DNA from: Mucilaginibacter sp. dw_454
Lineage (GTDB): Bacteria > Bacteroidota > Bacteroidia > Sphingobacteriales > Sphingobacteriaceae
Assembly: GCF_018449775.1 (NCBI RefSeq)
Contig: NZ_JAAVVB010000001.1
Coordinates: 1,488,001-1,552,000, forward strand
Reading direction: 5' to 3'
Length of the DNA stretch: 64,000 nucleotides
The notes under the pieces were generated by a model, which saw nothing but the letters and a program-made list of their open reading frames with translations, was not told the origin of the DNA and did not search any database. Within the stretch, counting starts at the first letter, position 1, and the number at the start of each line of letters is the position of its first letter. Positions 45,712 through 54,671 of the stretch are shown here, piece after piece. The position numbers were made by a program, and so were the translations under genes.

Positions 45712-47738
45712 GCCAGTTTACTTAAATATTGATAAATAGCTTGCTGTGATTGCACAACAGGCTTTGTTATTTTAACGGGTATGTTGCGAATATGTTCGTC
45801 AAGCATAACCGCTTGTACGTTGTCTTGCAATTGCAGGTTAATGATACCTGTTATTTGCTGTTTAATTTGCCCATCGTACACGGGAAAACAAACCTCAATA
45901 CGGCGGTAGATATTTCGATTCATCCAATCTGCCGAACCTAAATATACCTCGGGGTTACCATTGTTATGAAATATAAAAGCGCGCCCATGCTCCAGGTAGC
46001 GGTCTACAATTCGTTTGATGGTGATATTCTCGCTCATGCCCTCAACTCCTGGTATAAGGCAGCAAATGCTACGTACCAACATTGAAACCTTTACACCCGC
46101 CTGCGAGGCATCATAAAGCTTATTAATAAGCACATGCTCCTCCAGGTTATTGAGCTTGATGATGATAGATGCCGGCAGGCCTTTTTTAGCATTTTCTATC
46201 TCCCGGTCTATCATTTCCAGAAAACGTTGCTGCAAGTTAAACTGGGCCACCAACAGATGCTCAAACCTGATCAAATCAGGCGACGATGGCTTTTCGCGGC
46301 GTGCCAGGAAAATAAACAACATTTCTACTTCGCGCAGCAGGTCCTTATTAGCGGTAATCAGGATATGGTCGGTGTAAAAGGCCGCGGTGTTTTCATTAAA
46401 ATTACCGGTGGCCAATAAACCGTAGTATTTGGAGCGGCCATTTACTTTACGCTTTACCAACGCTACTTTAGCATGTACTTTCAACGCGGTAACACTATAA
46501 ATAATAGTAGCGCCGGCAGCTTTTAGGCGATTGGCCCATTTGATATTATTAGCTTCATCAAAGCGAGCTTTAAGCTCAATCATCACTGTCACTTTTTTTC
46601 CTGCGGATGCTGCGTTGATCAAAGCATTGGCAATGCGCGAATCGTGAGCGACGCGGTAAACCGTGATGTAGATTTCCTCGACATTGTCGTCTAACGCAGC
46701 AGTGTTGAAGAAACGCAGGATGGTGTTGTAAGATTGATAAGGCGTATTAATAATCAGATCTTTCTGTTCTATCTGATCAAATATAGATTCATTAGCATCC
46801 AGGCGATTATGTATCGATGGCCATTTTTCATACCGCTCACCAGGCAGATTAACCGGGAACGTGAACAGATCTTTCAAATTATGATAATTGCCACCTTCTA
46901 CCAGGCTTGACGATTCAATGTTCCAGTTATCGCAAATGGCATGCAATACCCGCAAAGGTATACCCGGCTGATGAAGGAAACGGGTGGCAATGCCCAGATC
47001 ACGCTTTAGCAATTGTTTTTCAATTTGTACAGACAGATCGCCGGGATACTCATCCTTTAAATCCATTTCGGCGTCGCGTGTAATCTTGAACGAATAACAG
47101 CCCTTTACACTTTTGCCTGCAAACAGCTTATCCAAATTATACCGGATAATATCATCTATAAATAACACATAGGTGCTGTCCTTTTCTTCGATCTTATAAA
47201 ATCTCGGCAATTCGTCTGACGGAATGTTAACCACCATCAGTCTTTCTTTGCCTTCAGCGTCATCCAATATCACCAGAAAATACAGTTCATTGTTTTCGGG
47301 GAAGAATTCTTTGTCTGCCTTAAGTTCAACGGGGTTTAGAAAAGCCATTACCTGCGCAAAATAATAGTCTTCTACCTTATCTGTTAAAGCTTTAGGCAAA
47401 GACTGATTAACCAGCAGGTGAACATTATGCTCCTTTAAAGCCGGCACAACCTGCCCCGATAAAACTTCACCATATTGCTGTTGCTGCGCTATGATCAACT
47501 CTTGTGCCTCTTCAAGCACATCGTCAACCGCTTTATTGGGTGCATTGAGCTTGCCCAACTTGTCCATAGCCTGCAATACGGGCATGCGCACGCGATAAAA
47601 CTCATCAAGATTAGATGAGAATATAGCCAGGAAGTTAATACGCTCCATTAGGGGTGTATCAGCCTTTGAGGCCAATTCAAGTATCCGGCCATTAAAGGTT
47701 AACCAGCTTAAATCTCTGTCAGAATAAGAATAAGCCAT
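45708..47738 (-). CDS. ppk1: Polyphosphate kinase 1
   Basis: A 676-aa enzyme that reversibly builds inorganic polyphosphate from ATP. N-terminal LSWLTFNGRILELA and INFLAIFSSNLDEFYRVRMP are family signatures. The autophosphorylated His is H422 in ALKVHAKVALV. The second active-site segment is AFIFHNNGNPEVYLGSADWM near 580-600. Length is typical. It begins 1 base after the HD/PycTM gene and overlaps the next gene by 4 bases, so it is the second gene of a tightly packed four-gene operon. No exopolyphosphatase (ppx) is adjacent. Confidence 0.97.
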   Translation of the reverse strand: MAYSYSDRDLSWLTFNGRILELASKADTPLMERINFLAIFSSNLDEFYRVRMPVLQAMDKLGKLNAPNKAVDDVLEEAQELIIAQQQQYGEVLSGQVVPALKEHNVHLLVNQSLPKALTDKVEDYYFAQVMAFLNPVELKADKEFFPENNELYFLVILDDAEGKERLMVVNIPSDELPRFYKIEEKDSTYVLFIDDIIRYNLDKLFAGKSVKGCYSFKITRDAEMDLKDEYPGDLSVQIEKQLLKRDLGIATRFLHQPGIPLRVLHAICDNWNIESSSLVEGGNYHNLKDLFTFPVNLPGERYEKWPSIHNRLDANESIFDQIEQKDLIINTPYQSYNTILRFFNTAALDDNVEEIYITVYRVAHDSRIANALINAASAGKKVTVMIELKARFDEANNIKWANRLKAAGATIIYSVTALKVHAKVALVKRKVNGRSKYYGLLATGNFNENTAAFYTDHILITANKDLLREVEMLFIFLARREKPSSPDLIRFEHLLVAQFNLQQRFLEMIDREIENAKKGLPASIIIKLNNLEEHVLINKLYDASQAGVKVSMLVRSICCLIPGVEGMSENITIKRIVDRYLEHGRAFIFHNNGNPEVYLGSADWMNRNIYRRIEVCFPVYDGQIKQQITGIINLQLQDNVQAVMLDEHIRNIPVKITKPVVQSQQAIYQYLSKLA

Positions 47739-47739
47739 A

Positions 47740-48987
47740 TTAGTGTTTTACAACAGCCCCACGGTCATGAAATACGGACGAAACGATAAACGCCACCACA
47801 GCAATAATCAACCCGAACATGAAAATATTATAAGCTATGTGCAGCAGCCGATATTTCTTTCCCAACACCACTCCCTGCGAATACACATCTTTAATGAGCG
47901 TTCCGTATAGAAAATTGCTGTCGTCCATCACTTTTAACATACCTGCCGTGTATTGCTGCAGGTCCATTTTATAAAAGTTGCCGAAAAACAGCAGGTTTAC
48001 CTTTTTGTCATCAATATCCTGCTGAGTAAAAGTGCCCGCCGGTATGTTAGGGCGCGTAGCTAATATAGAAAAGGTCATTGACGCTACGCTGATAGCCAGT
48101 AATATAAAGCTTGGGATAGCCAGGAAACCATTTTCTTCCAACCTGCGCAACACTAAACTGATAATGGCCGAAAGGATAATCGAATTAACCGTGATCAGGA
48201 TATGTGCCTTATTGTCTGCCATACTACTTAATTTCTGGTTATTGCCCGACGTAATCCGGAACATGGTTTCGATACCTTTGTCAGGCTTTTCCTTTTTCTT
48301 CTTTTTTTCTTCTTTTCCGACTTTCTGTTCTTCCGGCTTCTCTTCTTTTTGAGGGGTTTCTTTTTGCGGCTCTTCGGTCGCGCCGATTATCACCTCATCT
48401 TGTTTTTCTTTAAGCTTACGCAGATTCTTTTCTTGTTTATCCGCCAGCAAGAGCCGGGCATAATCTGTAAAATACGTATGCGATTCGAGCAGCTCTATAT
48501 TTTTTTGACGCCATACGGTTTTATCAATCTCTATCTGTTTACCCTTCTCTATCTCTTTACGCAGTTCTTTACTTTTATCTAAAAAGTTGTTGGTACCTAA
48601 GTGATACAGGTCAGCATCGCACAATATCTCCTGTAATAATCCTTTTGGCGACTGTGGCATTTTGGTAGCCAGTATACAGCCATCTATTTTCTCAATAACC
48701 GCTGCGTCAACACCTTTAGTTTTTAAGAATTCGGCAGCGTTATTGGCGCCGGCAGCTTCATGCCCGGCTTTATCAACAAAGTAACCGGTATCATGAAACC
48801 AGGCTGCAGCAAGCACTATAAAGAAGTCCTCATCACTTAGCTGGTAATGGTTGGCTATCATGGTAGCCGAGCTTACCACGTCTTTGGTGTGCTGCAAATC
48901 GTGATACAGCAAATCGTCGTCATGATGCGTCTTAAAATAGTTTAAGACATATTCCCTTACGTCTTCCAGTAATTGCTGATAATTCAT
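47740..48987 (-). CDS. HD phosphohydrolase fused to Pycsar-type (PycTM) membrane domain
   Basis: A 415-aa two-part protein. Residues 1-195 are an HD domain: H33, H65-D66 (WFHDTGYF) and D124 (LCDADLYHL) provide the metal ligands, as in enzymes cleaving nucleotide phosphates. A strongly charged Lys/Glu linker (about 205-243) leads to a domain with three membrane helices (ITVNSIILSAIISLVLRRL, IPSFILLAISVASMTFSI, YNIFMFGLIIAVVAFIVSSV) and SSMADNKAHILI. This matches the Pycsar system effector (PycTM/DUF5706) family. It leads an operon with ppk1. No nucleotide cyclase is adjacent. Confidence 0.88.
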   Translation of the reverse strand: MNYQQLLEDVREYVLNYFKTHHDDDLLYHDLQHTKDVVSSATMIANHYQLSDEDFFIVLAAAWFHDTGYFVDKAGHEAAGANNAAEFLKTKGVDAAVIEKIDGCILATKMPQSPKGLLQEILCDADLYHLGTNNFLDKSKELRKEIEKGKQIEIDKTVWRQKNIELLESHTYFTDYARLLLADKQEKNLRKLKEKQDEVIIGATEEPQKETPQKEEKPEEQKVGKEEKKKKKEKPDKGIETMFRITSGNNQKLSSMADNKAHILITVNSIILSAIISLVLRRLEENGFLAIPSFILLAISVASMTFSILATRPNIPAGTFTQQDIDDKKVNLLFFGNFYKMDLQQYTAGMLKVMDDSNFLYGTLIKDVYSQGVVLGKKYRLLHIAYNIFMFGLIIAVVAFIVSSVFHDRGAVVKH

Positions 48988-49102
48988 TGCGGTAGTGGTT
49001 GCTTAGCCAAATTTACTTTTTAAATCGATATTATACTCAAAGTATCCAACTATTAGGCGGCAGGCATTGTTTTAAGAGGTAAAAATCATCGACCTTTAAA
49101 GC

Positions 49103-49495
49103 ATGGAAACGCTGGACATCGCACTTAATAATAACCAGGTAAATCTGTTAAATCACACCGACGTCAATATCGACCAGTTATTAGGCGAACTGTTTCAACC
49201 AGCTACAGACAATTACCAGAAACTAGCCTACGAATTGCAGCGCGAATTTAAATGGGGCGGATCTCCCGATGTTACGAGCATGGTATTCGACAGAATAAAA
49301 TACGACACAACCACTCACAAAGGCAGTTTCAGAATAGTGTTGGACATTAGCTTTACTTTCGGTTGTGAAGATGTAAGGACCTACAAGCCCGATCAAACCT
49401 CCGAATGGACATTTACCATCCATCTCACAGAAAAAATAATGAAATTATATAGTTCACCATTTGCCGAGAGCCGGTCGACGGCCGACGAGTTTTAA
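49103..49495 (+). CDS. Hypothetical protein
   Basis: A 130-aa soluble protein that I do not recognise. It has an N-terminal helical segment (IDQLLGELFQPATDNYQKLAYEL) and a C-terminal beta-rich part (KGSFRIVLDISFTFGCEDV, EWTFTIHLTEK). No signal peptide or membrane helix. It lies alone between the ppk1 operon (divergent, 115 bases) and the convergent MFS gene. Confidence 0.7.
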   Translation: METLDIALNNNQVNLLNHTDVNIDQLLGELFQPATDNYQKLAYELQREFKWGGSPDVTSMVFDRIKYDTTTHKGSFRIVLDISFTFGCEDVRTYKPDQTSEWTFTIHLTEKIMKLYSSPFAESRSTADEF

Positions 49496-49531
49496 GCCGG
49501 ACCAATAAAAAGGAAGGCCCGGCTGTTCAAT

Positions 49532-50755
49532 TTACTGCTTAGTCCTCTTCGGTTCTATATTGGGCAACAAGCCGGTCACAATACCTATCAGCGGTAAAAA
49601 CGCGCAGACTTTGTATACATAATCAATACTCGTCATATCCGCTAGTTTGCCTAATAAAGCCGAGCCAAGCCCGCCCATGCCAAAAGCAAAACCAAAGAAT
49701 AGTCCCGAAATCATCCCTACTTTACCAGGCACCAGCTCGGTAGCATAAACCAAAATAGCCGAAAATGCTGAGGAGATGATCAGGCCGATAATAACCGCCA
49801 GTATACCGGTCCAAAACAGCCCTACATAGGGCAGCATTAACGTAAACGGCGCTGCACCTAATATGGAGAACCAAATTACATATTTGCGTCCAAAGCGGTC
49901 GCCAAGTGGGCCACCCAGTACAGTACCCGCAGCCACCGCAGCCAGGAAGGCAAACAGGTATAGCTGCGATTGCTGCACCGATAAATGGAACTTGCCAATT
50001 AAATAAAATGTAAAATAACTGGTCATGCTGGCCAGGTAAAAATATTTGGAGAATATCAACGCCAGCAAAATGGCCATGGCCCAAATAACCTTTTTCTTAG
50101 AAAGCGATGGATGCAAGCTGCCAACGTTAGCAACCGGACTCTTAGCTCTTAACGCCAGGTGCCCTTTGTACCAGTTACCCACGCGCCACAACACCAACAT
50201 TGCCAGTACAGCAGCAAGCGCAAACCACATGATATTTTTTTGCCCGTAAGGCATTACAACCAACGCGGCTAATAATGGACCAATAGCGCTACCGGCATTA
50301 CCGCCTAATTGAAATATAGATTGCGCCAAACCTTTTTTGCCACCCGACGCCAAATGCGCAACGCGCGATGACTCCGGATGAAAAACCGACGACCCCAAGC
50401 CAATTAAACTAACCGAAAGAAGTATAGTATAAAAACTAGTGGCTAATGATACCGCAACTAACCCTAACAATGTAAAAGCCATGCCAATGGTTAGCGAATA
50501 AGGCCGCGGCGTTTTATCTGTGTATTGACCAACAAAAGGCTGTAACAACGATGCAGTTAGCTGAAAAGTAAAAGTGATTAACCCAACCTGTGTAAACGTA
50601 AGGTGGAAGTTTTGTTTAATGAGCGGATAGATAGCCGGAATAACCGACTGCATCATATCGTTAAGCAAGTGCGTAAAGCTAATGGTAAACAAGATGCTGT
50701 AAACGGTTTGCTTCGCGACGGTTTTAACTTGTGGGTCTATAGTGGTTGTTTTCAT
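49532..50755 (-). CDS. fsr: MFS transporter, fosmidomycin resistance (Fsr) type
   Basis: A 407-aa, 12-helix exporter from ATG 50755 (a longer frame to 50851 would overlap the regulator gene). Typical segments of the Fsr family are FTISFTHLLNDMMQSVIPAI, QVGLITFTFQLTASLLQPFV, GLGSSVFHPESSRVAHLASG and AATVLGGPLGDR-like GTVLGGPLGDRFGRKYV. Escherichia coli Fsr exports fosmidomycin; the native substrate is unclear. It follows a FadR-family regulator after 40 bases, likely one operon. Confidence 0.88.
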   Translation of the reverse strand: MKTTTIDPQVKTVAKQTVYSILFTISFTHLLNDMMQSVIPAIYPLIKQNFHLTFTQVGLITFTFQLTASLLQPFVGQYTDKTPRPYSLTIGMAFTLLGLVAVSLATSFYTILLSVSLIGLGSSVFHPESSRVAHLASGGKKGLAQSIFQLGGNAGSAIGPLLAALVVMPYGQKNIMWFALAAVLAMLVLWRVGNWYKGHLALRAKSPVANVGSLHPSLSKKKVIWAMAILLALIFSKYFYLASMTSYFTFYLIGKFHLSVQQSQLYLFAFLAAVAAGTVLGGPLGDRFGRKYVIWFSILGAAPFTLMLPYVGLFWTGILAVIIGLIISSAFSAILVYATELVPGKVGMISGLFFGFAFGMGGLGSALLGKLADMTSIDYVYKVCAFLPLIGIVTGLLPNIEPKRTKQ

Positions 50756-50795
50756 AGTAATAGTCTTATCAGAGATAAGGATTAAATTGTTATGC

Positions 50796-51464
50796 TTATT
50801 GTGATACGTGGCCGATAATCCGTGCGGCAGTGTGCCAGGCTTTTTTTGCATCGCCGTTAATAATACATTTCAGCATTTGCTCGTGTAAGGCTTGCGAGTC
50901 TTTAAAGATCGATGTATCATTATAAATGGCATAAAAACCATTCTTTACGTGTACAGAAACCGCCTTGTATAAATCGGCCAATACTTCGTTTTTTGATGCT
51001 TCGGCAATAGCGGTGTGAAACTCAATGTCAGCTTCAATACAGGCTTCCAGCTGCCCGGCTACGGCGTTTGCTTTACGAATTTTCAGCCAATGGCCAATCT
51101 TCTCAATGTCCTCCTCTGTGCGGTTAGTTGCCGCCTTTTCGGCAATTTTCATCTCCAACAGCTGGCGCACTTCATCCAGCTCTTCCATATCTGCCCGTTT
51201 TAGACGCAGATTAAGCGGCTCCCGGCTGTTACCATTCCCTTCGACAAAAGTACCCAGCCCTTGCTGTACACGTAACAAGCCCTGGTTTACCAATATTTTT
51301 ATCGCTTCGCGGATAGAGGAGCGGCCAACGCCAAAGCTTTTCATCAACTCAGGCTCTATAGGGAGTTTTTCGTTTGGCTTGTACTTTCCCAGTAAGATTT
51401 GCTGTTGTAACTTCGAAGCGACCTCGTCAGCAAGCGATCGTTTGGTGATTATATTATTCATCAT
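50796..51464 (-). CDS. FadR-family GntR transcriptional regulator
   Basis: A 222-aa regulator: winged helix (about 8-75; PNEKLPIEPELMKSFGVGRS with SIREAIKILVNQGLL) followed by a FadR-type helical C-terminal ligand domain (FCD, about 95-215; DIEFHTAIAEASKNEVLADL and a His near the C-terminus, AARIIGH). The FCD usually binds a small acid through a metal site. It precedes fsr and likely controls it. A palindrome directly upstream of its start suggests autoregulation. Confidence 0.92.
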   Translation of the reverse strand: MMNNIITKRSLADEVASKLQQQILLGKYKPNEKLPIEPELMKSFGVGRSSIREAIKILVNQGLLRVQQGLGTFVEGNGNSREPLNLRLKRADMEELDEVRQLLEMKIAEKAATNRTEEDIEKIGHWLKIRKANAVAGQLEACIEADIEFHTAIAEASKNEVLADLYKAVSVHVKNGFYAIYNDTSIFKDSQALHEQMLKCIINGDAKKAWHTAARIIGHVSQ

Positions 51465-51477
51465 ATCATCTGATGAT
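51465..51477. promoter_or_regulatory. Candidate operator of the FadR-family gene
   Basis: ATCATC-T-GATGAT, a perfect 6+6 inverted repeat around one base, abuts the start codon of the regulator at 51464. Confidence 0.4.
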
Positions 51478-51595
51478 TCAAAGATAGATCAAATCACCGT
51501 TAAAACAAATCCTTTTCCAAAATTTATGAAGTAAATTGATAATGATTATTGAATACTGTATATTTTCGCTATACCAACGTAGAATCAATAAACCC

Positions 51596-51943
51596 ATGAC
51601 AGAATTTCTCTTTTCGTATGGCACGCTTCAATTAGAAAAAGTTCAGTTAAGCTCTTTCGGCCGGATTTTAAAAGGCGATAAAGATGCGTTGATTGGTTAT
51701 AGCTTGTCTCAGGTTGAGATTACCGACGAGGCCGTTTTAGCGCAAAGCGAGCAGCGTTTTCATCCCGTGGCTATTCCTTCAGCTAATCGTGAGGATAAGG
51801 TCGAAGGCGTGGTATTTGAAATCACGCCCGCGGAATTACTTAAAGCCGATGCTTATGAGGTAGATGACTATGCACGTGTTGCGGTCACACTTAGCTCCGG
51901 TAAAAAAGCCTGGGTTTATATATTGAAAGAATACGCTCAATAG
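51596..51943 (+). CDS. Gamma-glutamylcyclotransferase (AIG2-like) family protein
   Basis: A 115-aa GGCT-fold protein from ATG 51596 (the longer frame to 51536 is not needed). The substrate loop is FLFSYGTLQ (residues 4-12) and the probable catalytic Glu is E88 in YEVDDYARV. Members cyclise gamma-glutamyl amines or peptides to 5-oxoproline. Substrate unknown. Single gene, divergent from the regulator. Confidence 0.85.
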   Translation: MTEFLFSYGTLQLEKVQLSSFGRILKGDKDALIGYSLSQVEITDEAVLAQSEQRFHPVAIPSANREDKVEGVVFEITPAELLKADAYEVDDYARVAVTLSSGKKAWVYILKEYAQ

Positions 51944-51991
51944 ATCGATACAAACCGTTTGGCTCTCGGGTCGGTTAAGTAAATATTGGTC

Positions 51992-52032
51992 ATAAACAAC
52001 AAATGCCTGGTTGGTACCGGGCATTCGTTTAT
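51992..52032. terminator. Terminator-like hairpin between convergent genes
   Basis: AATGCCTGG (52002) pairs with CCGGGCATT (52017) with one wobble, with an outer ATAAAC/GTTTAT stem. T-rich flank is weak. Confidence 0.6.
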
Positions 52033-52047
52033 AGTTATTAGGTTCGG

Positions 52048-54492
52048 CTAGTCGTCATCATCGGCTTTCTGTACAGCTTTAACAAAAGCAGCCCTAACGG
52101 GAGTCGGTACTGTCGAATTTTCGCCTCTGATAGCTTTCCATAGCATGGAGTTCATGATCTGATCAGGCACCTTGTCAACACCCGAGAAATCCAAACCTTT
52201 GGCCATTGCTGCCAGCTTAGTCCCTTTGGGATTAACTTCTTTTAAATTAATGTTAGATGGGAAACTTTTAAATGGCGCAGCATCCAGCTTACTGGTAAAA
52301 CTATTCCACATGGGCGTTGCAGCGGCATCATATTGTGTCATTGGTGGTAAGCCTAATATCAACTCAATGGTGCGCAATACCGACGAGGTAGAATACATGG
52401 TATGATCTACAAAATTACGCTTCACCAATCCACCAGCAATATAAGCGGGCGAGCGGTGCGCATCCACATGGTCGGGGCCATTTTGCGCATCATCCTCCAC
52501 TACAAATACCACACTATTTTCCCACAGTGGCGTGTGGCTTAAGTGATCAATCAGCATACCAACTGCCAGGTCGTTATCAGCTACGTGCGCAAAAGGTGTC
52601 GGGCGGCCTGCGGTGGTGCCCTCAGTATGGTCAGACAGCATACGGATAGTCATCAGTTGCGGCACCGTGTTTTTGCTCATCAGCGAATCGAAATCGTGCT
52701 CCCAGGCGTGGTAACGCATGGTATCCGGGTCGCGCAGGTCATGAGTTGGGTATGATTTAGGAAAATGGTCTTTCAGCACCGGTATCTGCGCCGTGTTATT
52801 AGCATTTACAAACTCGCCATAAGTACGAAAACTTACTTTAAAACGATCGGCCTGATCCCAGATATACAGTTTATTGCGGCTGGTTTCTCCCGTGGCCCCG
52901 GGGCCACGGCCGCCGTAGCTGGTAGGCCAGTTTTTCTCCATATAATCGGTAGCATAGGCGCCCATGCTCCAGTTATGTCCGTCGGCACTTACCTCGCCAT
53001 CTACATAAAAATTATCCAGCAAAACAAAGTTCTCGGCCAATGCATGGTGGTTGGGTGTAATGTTTCTGCCAAACAACAACAGGCTGGTATCGCCATTTCC
53101 TTTCGGGATGTCTGACAGGACCTGGTCATAAGTACGGTTTTCCTGGATGATATAGAAAACGTGTTTGATCGGTGATGCATCACCCACCTTACCAGGAATA
53201 GGATTATTGGCTTCACCGCCAGCCGTCATTTCCTGCTCGGTACGAAAAGGTGTGTTGTGATAAACAGCTTGCGAATAAAGTGCAAGCTCTTTGTCTGTTG
53301 GCACCTGAATGATACTTAAGGTCCCCATTAATAAACCACCGCCGATGTATTGCGCCGGTGCAGACTTACCCGGGTCGCCACCATGTAGTAATACGATCTG
53401 TTTTTTATCAACCGGGTTAGGCCCATGCGGGTTAGGAAGTGATGAAAAACCTTTACCATTGGCTACATATAGTTTATTACCAATCATGCGCACCACACTT
53501 GGGTACCAACCCGTAGGCACAAAACCCAGCGATTGGCTTGCTCCCGGTTTACTGACATTAAAAACAGCGAGGCAATTATTGTCGGCATTGGCAATGTAAA
53601 GCGTCTTATCATCTTTACTTAAAGCAACCGAATTACTAGTAGTACCGCTCAACATCGTTGGGCGCACAGCAGTGTTTAGCGTCTCTAACACTTTAGCATT
53701 CGGCAAGTCAATCACAGAAACCGTGTTATCATTAGCATTGGCAACGTACAGGAACCTTCCGTTGTGAGAAAGGCAAAGATCATTGGGGTTATCGCCTACA
53801 GCGATAGCGTTGACCAGTTTATTCTCTTTGGTATCAAAAACCGCTACCTTATCAGCACCCCAAAGGCTGATATATAATTTAGATTGATCTGGCGACAGCA
53901 AGCATGTATAAGCTTCTGTTCCTAAATCAATTTTTTGCTGAATACTTTTGGTTTTCAGGTCTATCAGGTACAGGCTGTTATCTTGCTTGGTAACTACGTA
54001 GAGGATGCCTTTTTTATCATCGAGCGCCAAACCTGTTGGCGAGATCAACGAATTAACTTTTTTTGTCCAGGCCGGCCCAAGTTTAATGGTATCGGCCGAG
54101 ATGAGTTTGTTGTTGGTTATCGCGTAGCGGATGATCCAATTATTATCTCCACCTGACGCGTAAAGCGATTTTTCATCAGCACTAAAAACTAAACCGCCCC
54201 AGGCTTTGCTGATAACCACACTATCCAATTGGGTATCATTTTGCGCGTCCAACAACTGGATGGTCTGGGTGCTTTCTCCGTTATTGGTAACAGCAGCGTA
54301 TTTTCGGTTTTTGCTTACCGCGATATTTAAAGGCAGGTCGCCAAGTGGCAAACTTTTACCTACTGGTGTAAGCGACCAACCGTTAGGCAATTTTACGCGA
54401 TGCTGCTCAATTGCTGGTAGATCCTGGGCCTTCAAAAAGCCGTAGCTAAACAGTATCAGGCCGGTTGTAAATAAGATTTTATTGATTGACAT
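52048..54492 (-). CDS. YncE-type propeller fused to phosphoesterase (alkaline phosphatase superfamily)
   Basis: An 814-aa exported protein with signal peptide 1-22. Residues about 35-400 form a YVTN/YncE propeller (KRLYISLWGADKVAVFD-like repeats such as LYISLWGADKVAVFDTK, FLYVANANDNTVSVIDLPN). Residues about 440-770 are a phosphoesterase-family domain related to acid phosphatases and phospholipase C: IKHVFYIIQENRTYDQVL, NFVLLDNFYVDGEVSADGH and VVFVVEDDAQNGPDHVDAHR. It would hydrolyse a phosphate ester at the cell surface or in the periplasm. Monocistronic by spacing. Confidence 0.92.
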   Translation of the reverse strand: MSINKILFTTGLILFSYGFLKAQDLPAIEQHRVKLPNGWSLTPVGKSLPLGDLPLNIAVSKNRKYAAVTNNGESTQTIQLLDAQNDTQLDSVVISKAWGGLVFSADEKSLYASGGDNNWIIRYAITNNKLISADTIKLGPAWTKKVNSLISPTGLALDDKKGILYVVTKQDNSLYLIDLKTKSIQQKIDLGTEAYTCLLSPDQSKLYISLWGADKVAVFDTKENKLVNAIAVGDNPNDLCLSHNGRFLYVANANDNTVSVIDLPNAKVLETLNTAVRPTMLSGTTSNSVALSKDDKTLYIANADNNCLAVFNVSKPGASQSLGFVPTGWYPSVVRMIGNKLYVANGKGFSSLPNPHGPNPVDKKQIVLLHGGDPGKSAPAQYIGGGLLMGTLSIIQVPTDKELALYSQAVYHNTPFRTEQEMTAGGEANNPIPGKVGDASPIKHVFYIIQENRTYDQVLSDIPKGNGDTSLLLFGRNITPNHHALAENFVLLDNFYVDGEVSADGHNWSMGAYATDYMEKNWPTSYGGRGPGATGETSRNKLYIWDQADRFKVSFRTYGEFVNANNTAQIPVLKDHFPKSYPTHDLRDPDTMRYHAWEHDFDSLMSKNTVPQLMTIRMLSDHTEGTTAGRPTPFAHVADNDLAVGMLIDHLSHTPLWENSVVFVVEDDAQNGPDHVDAHRSPAYIAGGLVKRNFVDHTMYSTSSVLRTIELILGLPPMTQYDAAATPMWNSFTSKLDAAPFKSFPSNINLKEVNPKGTKLAAMAKGLDFSGVDKVPDQIMNSMLWKAIRGENSTVPTPVRAAFVKAVQKADDDD

Positions 54493-54671
54493 GATTTTGC
54501 TCTCATTAAACCATTATTACTTCTGGAACAACCAAAACAAGATAATAGCCTGTAGTTAAGATAAATAAAGCAACAATCTCTTTTTGCAAGGAGTGTATGC
54601 ATTCTCAAAAGCAATTATGCGATATTCACATTAATAAATCATCAATCCTGTATGAATAAATCTTTTTGATT

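Noticed and set aside
47740..48987. Complete Pycsar antiphage system
   Set aside because: A PycC cyclase is needed next to the effector and none is present in the window.
51025..51534. 169-codon plus-strand ORF opposite the FadR-family gene
   Set aside because: Antisense to a clear GntR/FCD protein; Ser-rich composition is typical of a mirror frame.
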